A stretch of 64,000 bases of DNA from Modicisalibacter coralii (GCF_004117855.1 NZ_QWBW01000024.1:23100-87099), one strand, 5' to 3'; shown: positions 17,560-26,874, numbered from the stretch's first letter. Program-made: numbers and translations. Notes: a model not told the origin generated them from the letters alone.

Positions 17560-20135
17560 GCCCGGCGCGGCAGAAGACGGGCGAGGCCGGGCCGGAGAGC
17601 GGCGCCGCGCTGCGCGAGCGCTTGCGAGTCTATGGCGAACGGCTGGTCGGCGGTACCGACGGGGTATTCCACTTTCCCATTCGCCATCACAGCCCCGCCT
17701 GTGCATTGCATCTCAAGCGTGCACTGGCCGAGCTGAGGCCGGCGGCGATCGTCCTCGAGATGCCCGCCGACTTCGAGCCGCTGGTACCGCTACTCGCCCA
17801 CCAAGAGACCGAGCCACCGATTGCGATCGTTTCGGTCATCGATCGTGACTCCCGGGACCGGTTTGCTCCAGCGGTCCTCGGCTATTGGCCGATCTCGGAC
17901 AGCGCCCCGGAATGGGTGGCCCTGAAGGCGGCGGGCGCGATCGGCGCCTCGCTGCATTTCGCGGATCTGCCGAGCGGCGTGCGACTCTCCCTGCATGACG
18001 AGGGCGAGCAGGAGGCGTCGGCGGCGCGCCTGACGCCGCAGGTACTCACCGACGAGGACGCGATCACCTATTCGAACTATGCACAGGCGCTCATCCGTCG
18101 GGTCGGTGCGCGGGATTTCAACGAGGTCTGGGATCGGCTCTTCGAGTCACGGGTGGACGACAGTGATTGGCGTCAGTTCTTCGCCGATGTCGGGCGCGAC
18201 TGCCTCCTCTGCCGCGAGACGACGAGCGAGCGCCAGATGACCGAGGATGGCATGCTTGCCCGTGAGGCCATGATGCGTGACGTACTGGCAGAGGCCAAGG
18301 CGGCCGCCGGCGGGCGCCCCGTCGCCGCGATCTTCGGCGGCATCCACACGCCCGCCTTGCTCGATCCGCCAAGCGACCCGCAAAGGCGGCCTGAGAACGG
18401 TCAGGTGGCCCCGTCCCACGCCGCCGACCGCGCCTATCTGGTGCGCTACACCGAAGCCGATCTCGACCTGCTGAACGGCTATGCCAGCGGCATGCCGAGC
18501 CCGCGTCACTATGCTCGGCTCCTGGCGATGGCCGAGACGGGAGATCACGCCGCCTCGCGCCTGGCGACCGAGACCTTCCTCGACCTGGCGGAGGCCTTGC
18601 GCCGGCGGGAGGGTAGCCTGCCGCCGGCCCTGCCCACGCTTACGGAGGCGGTGCGTCATGCCGACGCCTTGGCCCGGCTCCGTGAGTTGCCGGGGCCGGG
18701 GCGTTCGGAGATCCTCGATGCGGCCCGCTCCTGTCTCCTGAAGGACGAAGATCTGTTCTACGGTTCGGACATCCTCGAGACGTTGCACGAATTGATGACC
18801 GGCGCCGGAGTTGGGAAAGTGCCGAAGGAAGCCGGCACCCCGCCGCTTCTCGATGCCGCGCGCCGCCGGGCCGAGGCGCTGCGTTTCTCGATCGACGAGC
18901 CGTCGGTGAAGACGCGTCAACTCGATATTCATCGCAAGGCGCGGCATCGGGCGGCGAGCCGCTTCGCTCATGCGATGGCGCTGCTTGAGACGGACTTTGC
19001 CACGCTGAAGCGTGGGCCGAACCTGGCTACTGCCAAAGGGATGAAGCCCGTCCTTTTCGAGGTCTGGACCTATGCCTGGCTCCCCTCGGTAGAGGCGCGG
19101 CTGACAGCCCTGGCTGCGACCGGAGACACGCTGGAAGCGGCTTGTGTCTTCGTTCTGCGCGAAGCGATCGTCGCGCTGGAGAACGCCGGGCGCAGCGATG
19201 ATTCCGAGGCCGCCGTCGCCCTGCTCGGCGACGCGGCCAAGGCCGGCGTGCTTGCTCATGCCCACGACATCTTCCCGCATCTTGACCAGGCGCTGGCGGC
19301 CGACGCGGATTTCTCCCGGCTGGTCCGGGCGCTGGCGCGTCTCGAGGGCCTCTGGCGCGGTCGCCGTGTGCTCGGGTTGTCGCGGACGGCGGCGCTCGCG
19401 CCGCTTGTCGAAACCGCTTATCGGCGCACGCTCGATCTCATTCCCACCTTGATTGACGCGCCCGCGGCGGCGATGCCCGCTGACGCACGCGCGCTCGCCG
19501 ATCTCTATCATCTGACCCAGCGGCTCACGACGATGGGGGGAGCCGACGAGACGGTTCCAGTCCAGGGGCAAGAGGGGGCTGCGCCGGCTTCTGCCCCGCG
19601 CGTCGATCGGGCCGTCTTCGAGGACCGGCTGCGCGGTCTGATAGCCGCGATGCCGCAAGGCGCCCTGGCGGGCGTCCTGGCAACCATCGGCTTTCTCTCC
19701 GGTTGGCGGTCCGAGGGTGATGTCGCCCAGGTGGTGCGTAGTGGCCTGGAAGCGGCCAGCCTGTCTCCGCAGGAACGTTGCGGCCCGCTCGACGGTGCAC
19801 TTGCCGTTTCCGCCGTACTGCTGCGAAGGTCCGAGGAGGTGCTGGGCGTGGTCGATGCCTTTCTCGCGCGTATCGACGAGGACAGCTTCATCTCCCTTCT
19901 CCCGGCCTTGCGCAAGACCTTGAGTGTCCTCGACCCGGACGAGGTGGACGCGCTCGCCGCACGGATCGGCTCGTTGCAGTCGCTCCCCGCGCCGCTCGAT
20001 CTCGACATGCCCCATGTTGGCGAGAGCGAGGTACGCGACAATCTCGCGCGTTCGCATGCCCTCACCGGCCTCATCGAGGCCCGTGGTCTCGGCCACTGGC
20101 TACGTGACGAGCGGGAAGAGGAGGCGCAGCGATGA
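17556..20135 (+). CDS. yehM: DUF5682 protein (YehM-like), gene 3 of yeh-type operon
   Basis: An 859-residue protein. The N-terminal third carries FHFPIRHHSPACALHL (His44, His45), IVLEMPADFEPL (Glu68), EDGMLAREAMMRDVLAEA and AAIFGGIHTPALL (His near 264). Paired His and Glu motifs in this order recall the EreA/ChaN/TraB superfamily, so a hidden metal-dependent hydrolase is possible; this is inference. The rest is helical with no motif I recognise. The GTG start at 17556 overlaps the MoxR stop, with GAAGG just upstream; an in-frame start at 17502 would add 18 Arg-rich residues. It corresponds to E. coli YehM (about 759 aa). Confidence 0.8.
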   Translation: MSPARQKTGEAGPESGAALRERLRVYGERLVGGTDGVFHFPIRHHSPACALHLKRALAELRPAAIVLEMPADFEPLVPLLAHQETEPPIAIVSVIDRDSRDRFAPAVLGYWPISDSAPEWVALKAAGAIGASLHFADLPSGVRLSLHDEGEQEASAARLTPQVLTDEDAITYSNYAQALIRRVGARDFNEVWDRLFESRVDDSDWRQFFADVGRDCLLCRETTSERQMTEDGMLAREAMMRDVLAEAKAAAGGRPVAAIFGGIHTPALLDPPSDPQRRPENGQVAPSHAADRAYLVRYTEADLDLLNGYASGMPSPRHYARLLAMAETGDHAASRLATETFLDLAEALRRREGSLPPALPTLTEAVRHADALARLRELPGPGRSEILDAARSCLLKDEDLFYGSDILETLHELMTGAGVGKVPKEAGTPPLLDAARRRAEALRFSIDEPSVKTRQLDIHRKARHRAASRFAHAMALLETDFATLKRGPNLATAKGMKPVLFEVWTYAWLPSVEARLTALAATGDTLEAACVFVLREAIVALENAGRSDDSEAAVALLGDAAKAGVLAHAHDIFPHLDQALAADADFSRLVRALARLEGLWRGRRVLGLSRTAALAPLVETAYRRTLDLIPTLIDAPAAAMPADARALADLYHLTQRLTTMGGADETVPVQGQEGAAPASAPRVDRAVFEDRLRGLIAAMPQGALAGVLATIGFLSGWRSEGDVAQVVRSGLEAASLSPQERCGPLDGALAVSAVLLRRSEEVLGVVDAFLARIDEDSFISLLPALRKTLSVLDPDEVDALAARIGSLQSLPAPLDLDMPHVGESEVRDNLARSHALTGLIEARGLGHWLRDEREEEAQR

Positions 20136-21319
20136 GCGAGACACCGGAAGCCGCGCAGGAAAGTGTACGTCGCTGGCGCCTCGCCCTCGGCCGCTTCGCG
20201 GAAAGTCAATTGAGTGCCAGCATGGGAGGCGGCCCCTGCCTGACGGGGCTCGACGCGCGCAGGGATCATGCCCTCGACCATGTCTATGGCCGCGCTTATC
20301 GCCGGCGTGGTCTGACGCTCGACCTCGAAGCGGGGCGTCGGCGTGGCCAGAAGCGCTCCGCCGGCCTCGATCCGACGCAGATGACCCTTCCCGACTGGCT
20401 CGGCGAGATGCGCGAGCTTTTTCCGAAATCCGTCCGCGAGGACGTCCAGGGGCACGCTCTCACCGATTTCGGCATGACCGATATCCTCTCCGACCCCACC
20501 GCCCTCGAGGAGATCGAGCCACGTCCCGACCTTCTGGCGGCAATGCTCTCCTTGAGGCACCGTGCCGATCCGGCGGTGGCGTCACTGCTGAGAGCGGTCG
20601 CCCAGCGCGTGGTCGAGGAGTTGCTCGAGCGCTTGAAGACGCAAACGCTTCCGGCGCTGACCGGCGCGCGAATGCGGGTAGCAACGACGGAGCGCAAGGG
20701 CTCGGCGCGCGATATCGCCTGGGATCGGACGATCCGGGCCAATCTCAGGAATTACGACCCCGAGCGGGGCAAGCTGATCGTCGACAAGGTGCGATTTTAC
20801 GAGCGTCGGCGTCGGGGCATTCCCTGGGAGGTGGTCCTGTGTGTCGACCAGTCAGGGTCGATGGCACCCTCGCTGATCCATGCGGCCGTCATGGGGGCGA
20901 TCTTTGCCCGTCTGCCCGGTCTCAGCGTGCGCTTCGTCGCCTTCGATACGTCGGTCGTCGATCTGTCTGACCATGTCGGCGATCCGGTCGAGCTACTCCT
21001 GTCCGTTCAACTGGGTGGCGGCACGAATATTGGCAAAGCGATCGCCTATTGCGAGAACCGGCTGATCAGGAATCCAGCACGCACCCTCTTCATTCTGGTC
21101 AGTGACTTCCACGAAGGCGCCTCGCCGGGCCCGCTCATCGCCGCGATTCGTCGGATGGCCAGCGCGCGGATACGCCTTCTCGGCGTTGCCGCACTCGATG
21201 AGACCGGGCGTGCCGATTTCGATCGGGCAATGGCCGGGCGGCTCGCCGATGCCGGCATGCCCGTCTCGGCACTGACCCCCGACCGGCTGGCCGAATGGGT
21301 GGCCGAGCAGATCCGATGA
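20132..21319 (+). CDS. yehP: VWA-domain protein with intact MIDAS (YehP-like), gene 4 of yeh-type operon
   Basis: A 395-residue protein. The N-terminal helical half (residues 1-225) is Arg-rich. The C-terminal von Willebrand A domain has a complete metal-ion-dependent adhesion site: DQSGSM (Asp239, Ser241, Ser243), Thr298 in GGGTNI and Asp325 in VSDFHEG. Such cytoplasmic VWA proteins are the usual partners of MoxR ATPases. There is no signal peptide or membrane segment. It overlaps the DUF5682 gene by ATGA and the SWIM gene by ATGA. Length and order match E. coli YehP (about 378 aa). Confidence 0.9.
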   Translation: MSETPEAAQESVRRWRLALGRFAESQLSASMGGGPCLTGLDARRDHALDHVYGRAYRRRGLTLDLEAGRRRGQKRSAGLDPTQMTLPDWLGEMRELFPKSVREDVQGHALTDFGMTDILSDPTALEEIEPRPDLLAAMLSLRHRADPAVASLLRAVAQRVVEELLERLKTQTLPALTGARMRVATTERKGSARDIAWDRTIRANLRNYDPERGKLIVDKVRFYERRRRGIPWEVVLCVDQSGSMAPSLIHAAVMGAIFARLPGLSVRFVAFDTSVVDLSDHVGDPVELLLSVQLGGGTNIGKAIAYCENRLIRNPARTLFILVSDFHEGASPGPLIAAIRRMASARIRLLGVAALDETGRADFDRAMAGRLADAGMPVSALTPDRLAEWVAEQIR

Positions 21320-23655
21320 CGCCGACTTCACCTTCCCTGCCGTCCCTGCGCGAACGGCTCCTGCTTTTCGACGACGCGGCTCTCGAGGCGGTCGGTTCGC
21401 GAGGACTCTTGCGCCGGGCCGAACGAGACGTCGGGAGAGGGAAAGCGGTGATCGACGAGGAAAACGGCGAAGAAATAGTACTGATCGTCGATGGCGAGCG
21501 CGTCCGCTTCGACGCTGCTCGCATCGCGGCCCAGGGGCTGGGCGGCACCGATTGCACGTGCAGTGCGACAGGTATCTGCCGGCACATCCTCGCGGGCATT
21601 CTTCGCCTCCGGGCCTCGAAATTGGCACCGTGCGACACGGCCAAGACCGATGAAGCCACGCCGGCACACGACGCGGGACCGGGCAGTGCGGCGGCGGGCG
21701 CCGAAGACGCCGGGTCGCCCAATGGCATCACCGCCGACGGCGCCGGGGCTTCGGCCATCGCGACCGAGGTCGGGACGCTCCAACCCTGCCGATTGGCCAG
21801 GATCTTCGGGCGTGCCGTACTGCGCGATGCCGAAGCCCTGCTAACCGGTCTCATCGAGACGGGCCGGCCACCCGCCATCCGCTTCGAGGGTCACAAGGCG
21901 TTAATCGATCTGCCGGGTGAGCCCACCGTGCATTACCTCGCAGGGGGCGGGCCGCAGGCGATGATCTCGAAGGGGGATCCGGCGGCGCGGCCCACGAAGA
22001 TTCGGCATGCCGCGGCGCTTCTGGCGCTGCGACGCCAGACAGGCATCGAAGAGGCAACGGATCCGCCATCGGCCCGCAGCGAGATCGCTTCCGGCATTCG
22101 GAGCGACTTTCTGGATCCGGTTCTCGAGGCGTTGGAAGATGCCGCCCGTTACGGCCTGGCGACCCCATCCGAAGCATTGACAGACCGGCTCTTCGATCTG
22201 GCCCTCTCGTCGCGCGCCAATGCCATGCCGCGGCTTTCCCGTGCGCTGCTTCAGGTCGCCGGCACCATCCGTCGCAAGGCGGCGCGGGAGGCGTCCGATA
22301 CGCAGCCATCGAGGACACTGGAGGAGACGGCCGAGGCCTATGCGATCGCTGCCGCCCTCAAGGCCCATCCCCACGACGCCCGGTTGCGCGGAGAGGTGCG
22401 TGCCACGGCCGAACCGCTGGGCGACCTGATCCTCGTCGGCCACGGGCTATCGGTCTGGCACACGCCAGCCGGCGCGCGTGGTGTGACCGCCTATTTTAGA
22501 ACGCTGCCTGACGACCGCTCCACGCCGTCGGCTGTCTACCATGCGACGCTCGCCCGCGCCGGCGGCCAGGACCCCGGTTTCGAACCGGCTGAGGCGTCAC
22601 GGAGCGAGCCGGTCTTCGGGCTTTCTCTGATGGAGCTTGCCACCTCGGTCTTTCGGCTCACCGGGGCACGATGCGGACCGGGAGGTCGGCTTTCCCTCGG
22701 CAAGCACGGCCGGGCTGAACGGCTCGACAAGAGCCTTGCGGATATACTCGTCGATCACCGTGATGGCGAGTCGGCGGACGAGAGCGAGGCCGTCACGGCC
22801 GCCAGATGCCTTCACGATGTCATGGGGCTTGCCACATGCATCCGCGCGGCGGCTCTCGCCGATGAACGTCGACCGGTTCCCGCCTATCTCGGTGTTCAGG
22901 TATTCGGCAGACCCTGGTTCGATCCTCTTGCGCAGGCATTGGCGATCCCCGTCCGTGATCGGCACGGACAATGGATCGAGCTGACTGTGTCGGGATCGGA
23001 GGATGCAATGCTGCGCGTTCTCGACCATGTGCAGCGACTGCGCGCGGAAGCGGGGCATTGTGTCATCGCGCTATCTGCGAGTCGCGTCGCGGGCAATGTA
23101 CGACTGACACCGCTCGGCATCATGGCTCGGTCCCGGCACGCTGGGGCGGATGCGGGCCCTCGCGCTGGGGGCTACCGCCGCCTTCTCGACGGCACCGACC
23201 GGACGACGCAGACGGCCGAGCCGCTTGTCCTCGACGAACTCGTGCTTCTCGATGACTTGCCGCGCAAGCCCGGACTCGTCAAGAGTGAGGACCAACGCGG
23301 ATCCGTTTGCCAACGGTTGCCGGAGGGGCTGACAAGGGAAGAGCGGTACTTGGACTTCTCCCGACGGAGCGGCGAGACGAGCATCACCGATCAGTGGATT
23401 GCGGCAGCGCGCGACGAGGCGTTGGCGCTCGCGGAACTCGGCGGACGCATGGCCGATGAGCGTCGTCTCGGCCGTCTTGCCGGGATCGCGACGCGGCTCG
23501 AAACGGCCGGGCTAGCCCCGCTTGCCTACGCCATTCACGGCCTCGCAGGGGCTCCCGAGGATCAACGTCCCGCCGCTCTTTTGCGTGTCGTCTACCTGAT
23601 AGACACGCTGCAAAACCTCACTCCTCGGTTGCCACTGCTGGTGCCTCTCGCCTGA
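21316..23655 (+). CDS. yehQ: SWIM zinc-finger protein (YehQ-like), gene 5 of yeh-type operon
   Basis: A 779-residue protein. The SWIM motif CxCx5CxH is complete near the N-terminus (Cys80, Cys82, Cys88, His90 in DCTCSATGICRH), preceded by DGERVRFDAARI, typical of SWIM domains that bind zinc and often contact DNA or protein. An Ala/Gly-rich linker (about 100-150) follows, then a long region I do not recognise. The ATG at 21316 overlaps the VWA stop; an in-frame ATG at 21295 would add seven residues. This is the last gene of the operon, ending 34 bases before the convergent MFS gene, and no strong terminator is visible between them. It corresponds to E. coli YehQ. Confidence 0.85.
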   Translation: MTPTSPSLPSLRERLLLFDDAALEAVGSRGLLRRAERDVGRGKAVIDEENGEEIVLIVDGERVRFDAARIAAQGLGGTDCTCSATGICRHILAGILRLRASKLAPCDTAKTDEATPAHDAGPGSAAAGAEDAGSPNGITADGAGASAIATEVGTLQPCRLARIFGRAVLRDAEALLTGLIETGRPPAIRFEGHKALIDLPGEPTVHYLAGGGPQAMISKGDPAARPTKIRHAAALLALRRQTGIEEATDPPSARSEIASGIRSDFLDPVLEALEDAARYGLATPSEALTDRLFDLALSSRANAMPRLSRALLQVAGTIRRKAAREASDTQPSRTLEETAEAYAIAAALKAHPHDARLRGEVRATAEPLGDLILVGHGLSVWHTPAGARGVTAYFRTLPDDRSTPSAVYHATLARAGGQDPGFEPAEASRSEPVFGLSLMELATSVFRLTGARCGPGGRLSLGKHGRAERLDKSLADILVDHRDGESADESEAVTAARCLHDVMGLATCIRAAALADERRPVPAYLGVQVFGRPWFDPLAQALAIPVRDRHGQWIELTVSGSEDAMLRVLDHVQRLRAEAGHCVIALSASRVAGNVRLTPLGIMARSRHAGADAGPRAGGYRRLLDGTDRTTQTAEPLVLDELVLLDDLPRKPGLVKSEDQRGSVCQRLPEGLTREERYLDFSRRSGETSITDQWIAAARDEALALAELGGRMADERRLGRLAGIATRLETAGLAPLAYAIHGLAGAPEDQRPAALLRVVYLIDTLQNLTPRLPLLVPLA

Positions 23656-23689
23656 CCACCCCATCGGGCGCCCCCGGGACTCGCACGGT

Positions 23690-24925
23690 CTATGCCGACA
23701 CGGTGGCATCCCGGCCCTGCACCGGCTGGTCGCTGATCGGCCAGTGCAGGGCCATGGCCACCAGGCTCAGTGCCACGGCGGTCCACCACACGCCGTCATA
23801 GCTGCCCGTCGTCTCGTAGAGCCAGCCCCCCAGCCAGACACCGCTGAAACTGCCCAGCTGGTGCCCGAGGAAGACCACGCCATAGAGGGTCGCCATGTAG
23901 CGGGTGCCGAACATCGCCGCTACCAGCCCGGTGGTCGGCGGCACGGTGGCCAGCCACAGCAAGCCCATCACGGCACTGAACCCCAGCACCGAGGGTAGAC
24001 TCAGCGGCAGCAGCAGGAACAGCGTGGTCGCCACCGCGCGAGCGCCGTAGATCGCGATCAGCACCCCGCGCATGGAAAAGCGCCCGGAACAGACTCCCGA
24101 CAGCAGCGCCCCGGCCACGTTGCACAGGCCGATCAGGCTGATCGACCAGGCGGCGACGGCCGGATCGAAACCGGCATCGGCCAGGAAGGGCGGCAGATGC
24201 ACGGTGATGAAGCCGATATGAAAGCCGCAGACGAAGAAGCCCAGTGTCAGCAACCAGTAGGAGGCATGGCCGCGCGCCAGGCTCAGGGTCGCGCGAAAAT
24301 CGTGCGCGCTCTGGGGCGACGTCGGTTTGCCGTGTTCCGCTGGCGTGCCATGGCGAGCCGCCAGCGGCATGGCCAGCACGGCCATGCCCAGCGCCATCAG
24401 GGCCATCACGTGCAGGGCGCCGCTCCAGCCGAGGGCATCGATCAGCCGCTGGATGACCGGTACCAGCAGGCACTGGCCCATGGACCCCGCCGCCGTGCCC
24501 ACACCGAGCACCCACTGCCGCTGTGACGGTGCCACGGCGCCTGCCATGGCCGGCAGCACGATGCCGAAGGCGGTGCCGGCCACGCCCGCGCCGACCAGGA
24601 AGCCCGTGCCCCCGTTCAGTACCCAGATCGCCGCCACGTCGGCGGTCATCCAGATGCCCAGGGCATACAGGGCGGCACCCGCGATCAGCACCTTGGCGTG
24701 GCCGAAACGGTCGGCCAGCCCGCCGGCCAGCACGGCGACCACCCCCCAGGCGAGATTCTGGATCGCCAGCGCCAGCCCGATGATGTCGCGTCCCCAGCCG
24801 GTGAATGCCTGAATCGGCTCAACGAACAGGCCGAAGCTCGAGCGCAGGCCGAACGACAGCATCAGCAGCAGGCAGCCGCTGACGATCAACCAGAGGCTGC
24901 CGGTGGGCAGGCGAGTGATGGACAT
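23690..24925 (-). CDS. MFS transporter, substrate unknown
   Basis: A 411-residue major-facilitator protein with about 12 membrane segments. The loop 2-3 motif GGLADRFGHAKVL matches motif A, and the glycine-rich fifth segment (GVAGTAFGIVLPAMAG) fits the fold. GGAG lies 8 bases before the ATG at 24925. It is divergent from a LysR regulator at 25028 with 102 bases between, the usual layout in which the regulator controls the transporter. No motif reveals whether the substrate is a sugar, acid or drug. Confidence 0.88.
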   Translation of the reverse strand: MSITRLPTGSLWLIVSGCLLLMLSFGLRSSFGLFVEPIQAFTGWGRDIIGLALAIQNLAWGVVAVLAGGLADRFGHAKVLIAGAALYALGIWMTADVAAIWVLNGGTGFLVGAGVAGTAFGIVLPAMAGAVAPSQRQWVLGVGTAAGSMGQCLLVPVIQRLIDALGWSGALHVMALMALGMAVLAMPLAARHGTPAEHGKPTSPQSAHDFRATLSLARGHASYWLLTLGFFVCGFHIGFITVHLPPFLADAGFDPAVAAWSISLIGLCNVAGALLSGVCSGRFSMRGVLIAIYGARAVATTLFLLLPLSLPSVLGFSAVMGLLWLATVPPTTGLVAAMFGTRYMATLYGVVFLGHQLGSFSGVWLGGWLYETTGSYDGVWWTAVALSLVAMALHWPISDQPVQGRDATVSA

Positions 24926-25027
24926 GGCGACGCTCCGGATGATGGCGAACGAAGCGCTATCATCGGCGGTGCGTCACGCGCTTAACAAGCTAGAAATCTT
25001 GCGCACATGAGTGAGAATATCTAGGTC

Positions 25028-25945
25028 ATGAGCCAGCCCCCGCTAAAGGCGATCCAGTGTTTCTGCCTGGCCGCCCGGCATCTCAGCTTCAAGCAGGCCG
25101 CGATGGAACTCAGCGTGACCGCCGCCGCCGTCAGCCAGCAGGTCAAGCTGCTGGAGCACTGGCTGGGCTTTGCCCTGTTCCGGCGACGCGCCCGCTCGAT
25201 CGCCCTGACCGAGGCGGGCAACGCCTATTACCATCGGGTGGTGCCCTTGATGGAAGAGTTGGTCGGCGTCAGTCAGACCATCCAACGGGTGGATCGCGCC
25301 CGGGTGGTGGGGCTGGCGGTGCCGCCGGGGTTCGCGGCGCTGGTTCTGGGATCGGCGCTGCCCGCGTTCCGTGACCGCTTTCCCGATATCGAGCTGCATC
25401 TCCATGCCTCTTCCCTGCTGCACGAGCTGCAGGCGAGCGGCAGCGACCTGGCCCTGCGTTACCTGACCCGCCCCGACGACACCCTGGACTGCACCCGACT
25501 GGTGATGCTGGACGTCTTCCCCGTGTGCAGTCCTCGTTACCTCGAGACGTTCCCGGCGTTGGCGGCGGGCCGGCTCGATGGCACCACGCTGCTGCACGAC
25601 AGTCTCCACGCGGACTGGCAGCGACTGATGCACGCGCACGGGTTACCGGCACGGTCGGTGAGCCACCTGCATTGCGACCTCGCGATGCTGGCCCTGCAGT
25701 CCGCCGAGCAGGGGCTGGGGGTGGCGCTGGCGGATAACCTGCTCGGCCGTGACGCCCTGGCGTCGGGGCGCCTCGTCGTGCCGTTCAGCGCCTCCCTGCC
25801 GGCGCGACGCCACCTCTACCTCGTGCATCGGCACGCACCGGAACCGACACCCGACGCCGAGCGGGTCAAGCAGTGGCTGATCGACAGATGGCGGGAAGCG
25901 CAGGGTGGGGGCGCCAGTCAGGGGCTGCCGGCGGGGGCGAGTTGA
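25028..25945 (+). CDS. LysR-family regulator (GcvA-like), divergent from the MFS gene
   Basis: A 305-residue LysR-type regulator. The N-terminal winged helix-turn-helix (LKAIQCFCLAARHLSFKQAA, then LSVTAAAVSQQVKLLE) has the GcvA-like form in which SQQ replaces the more common SRQ. An effector-binding domain follows from about residue 95 (VVGLAVPPGFAALVLGSALPAF). Divergent placement next to the MFS transporter suggests it regulates that gene; the effector is unknown. The ribosome site is weak (CTAGGTC). The C-terminus ends in a Gly/Ala-rich tail (GGGASQGLPAGAS). Confidence 0.88.
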   Translation: MSQPPLKAIQCFCLAARHLSFKQAAMELSVTAAAVSQQVKLLEHWLGFALFRRRARSIALTEAGNAYYHRVVPLMEELVGVSQTIQRVDRARVVGLAVPPGFAALVLGSALPAFRDRFPDIELHLHASSLLHELQASGSDLALRYLTRPDDTLDCTRLVMLDVFPVCSPRYLETFPALAAGRLDGTTLLHDSLHADWQRLMHAHGLPARSVSHLHCDLAMLALQSAEQGLGVALADNLLGRDALASGRLVVPFSASLPARRHLYLVHRHAPEPTPDAERVKQWLIDRWREAQGGGASQGLPAGAS

Positions 25946-26269
25946 AAGTCTTTTTGGCCTGCGGAGTGAAGAGGCGGTTTCGAGCGCCTCCGCGGACCGT
26001 CGCCGCGCTCTAGCGAAAGCCAGATAGATCAGGCCGTTACCGGTCCATGCCAGCCACTGGGCGAAGTGGCTCATGTCGAGTCGCCCATGACCGAGAATCG
26101 CCAGGCCGATGAGCGGGCAGACCCGGTGGGCCAGGTGAGGGCGTGATCGTAACCTGGCCTCTCTCATGCGACAGCCTGCCTTTTATGGGCAGGCTTTCTT
26201 GTTTCATGGCGTTACAATAGAGGGCCGGGTGTTTGGTCCCGTGGAGTAATGGATGTCAGTGGAGGTGGC
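25946..26269. other. Intergenic region with possible gene remnant on the minus strand
   Basis: About 320 bases. On the minus strand, 26000-26167 reads as a start (complement of 26165-26167) followed by a hydrophobic, natural-looking stretch, LIGLAILGHGRLDMSHFAQW then LAWTGNGLIYLAFARARR, before degrading into Arg/Ser-rich sequence that runs into the LysR gene. This may be a small membrane protein or a decayed one. A terminator-like hairpin lies at 26173-26205. Confidence 0.35.
26173..26205 (+). terminator. Rho-independent-type hairpin
   Basis: The inverted repeat AGCCTGCC / GGCAGGCT (26173-26180 and 26188-26195) encloses a T-rich loop and is followed by TTCTTGTTT. It can end rightward transcription from the LysR gene. 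Confidence 0.65.
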
Positions 26270-26746
26270 GTGATTCGTATCATATTGCTGTGTTGCCTGG
26301 TTCTTTTCTCTGCCACGGCATGGGCGGAGGAAAGGGGGCGTAGCGAGGTCATTGAAGTTCCCAGAAACGACGTCGAGATGAACAATGCCATACAGAAGGC
26401 CAGAGAGAGTCTTGATGTCTTCGTCGAGCGCTTGAAGTCGCCGCAGGATGGCGACTCCAATTTTACGCTCAAGGTGGCGGTGACCGATGAGCAGGGCACC
26501 GAGCACTTTTGGGTGTCCGATATCTCGCTGACGGCGTCAGGCTTTGAAGGGGTCATCGCCAATGAGGCAGAGGTCGTGAAGGCTGTCAGCCTCGGTCAGA
26601 AGGTGAGTTTTGACGCTGATGTGGTGAGCGACTGGTCCTTCGAGCACAACGGCGTCAAGCAGGGCGCCTTTACACTCCGGGTCCTGCTCGAAAGAATGCC
26701 GGAAGAGCAAGCAGAATATTACAAGCAGGTCGTTGGCTGGGATTGA
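26270..26746 (+). CDS. DUF2314 (YegJ-type) exported protein
   Basis: A 158-residue protein with a signal peptide (VIRIILLCCLVLFSATAWA, cleavage before EERG) and a DUF2314 domain. The domain shows the family pattern: MNNAIQKARESLDVFVERL, an immunity-like WVSDISLTASGFEGVIANE and a basic/acidic C-terminus. GGAGG at 26260-26264 favours the GTG at 26270; an ATG at 26249, also with GGAG upstream, would add seven residues. The codon use looks more AT-rich than most neighbours. DUF2314 function is unknown; some members occur in immunity-like settings. It stands alone here. Confidence 0.75.
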   Translation: MIRIILLCCLVLFSATAWAEERGRSEVIEVPRNDVEMNNAIQKARESLDVFVERLKSPQDGDSNFTLKVAVTDEQGTEHFWVSDISLTASGFEGVIANEAEVVKAVSLGQKVSFDADVVSDWSFEHNGVKQGAFTLRVLLERMPEEQAEYYKQVVGWD

Positions 26747-26874
26747 TGAATCACTGGTCGAGTCGTACAAGCGGGCCAGCATCCGAGACGATGTGCCGCC
26801 GACATTGGCCGTGATATGAAACGCTACGAAAGCCCGATTCCGGCCGAGAAGGGATCTGGCTGATGCCCGCGACG

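Noticed and set aside
18147..20096. Minus-strand open frame of about 650 codons opposite the DUF5682 gene
   Set aside because: The plus-strand gene fits the operon with overlapping starts and stops; the antisense frame is compositionally random.
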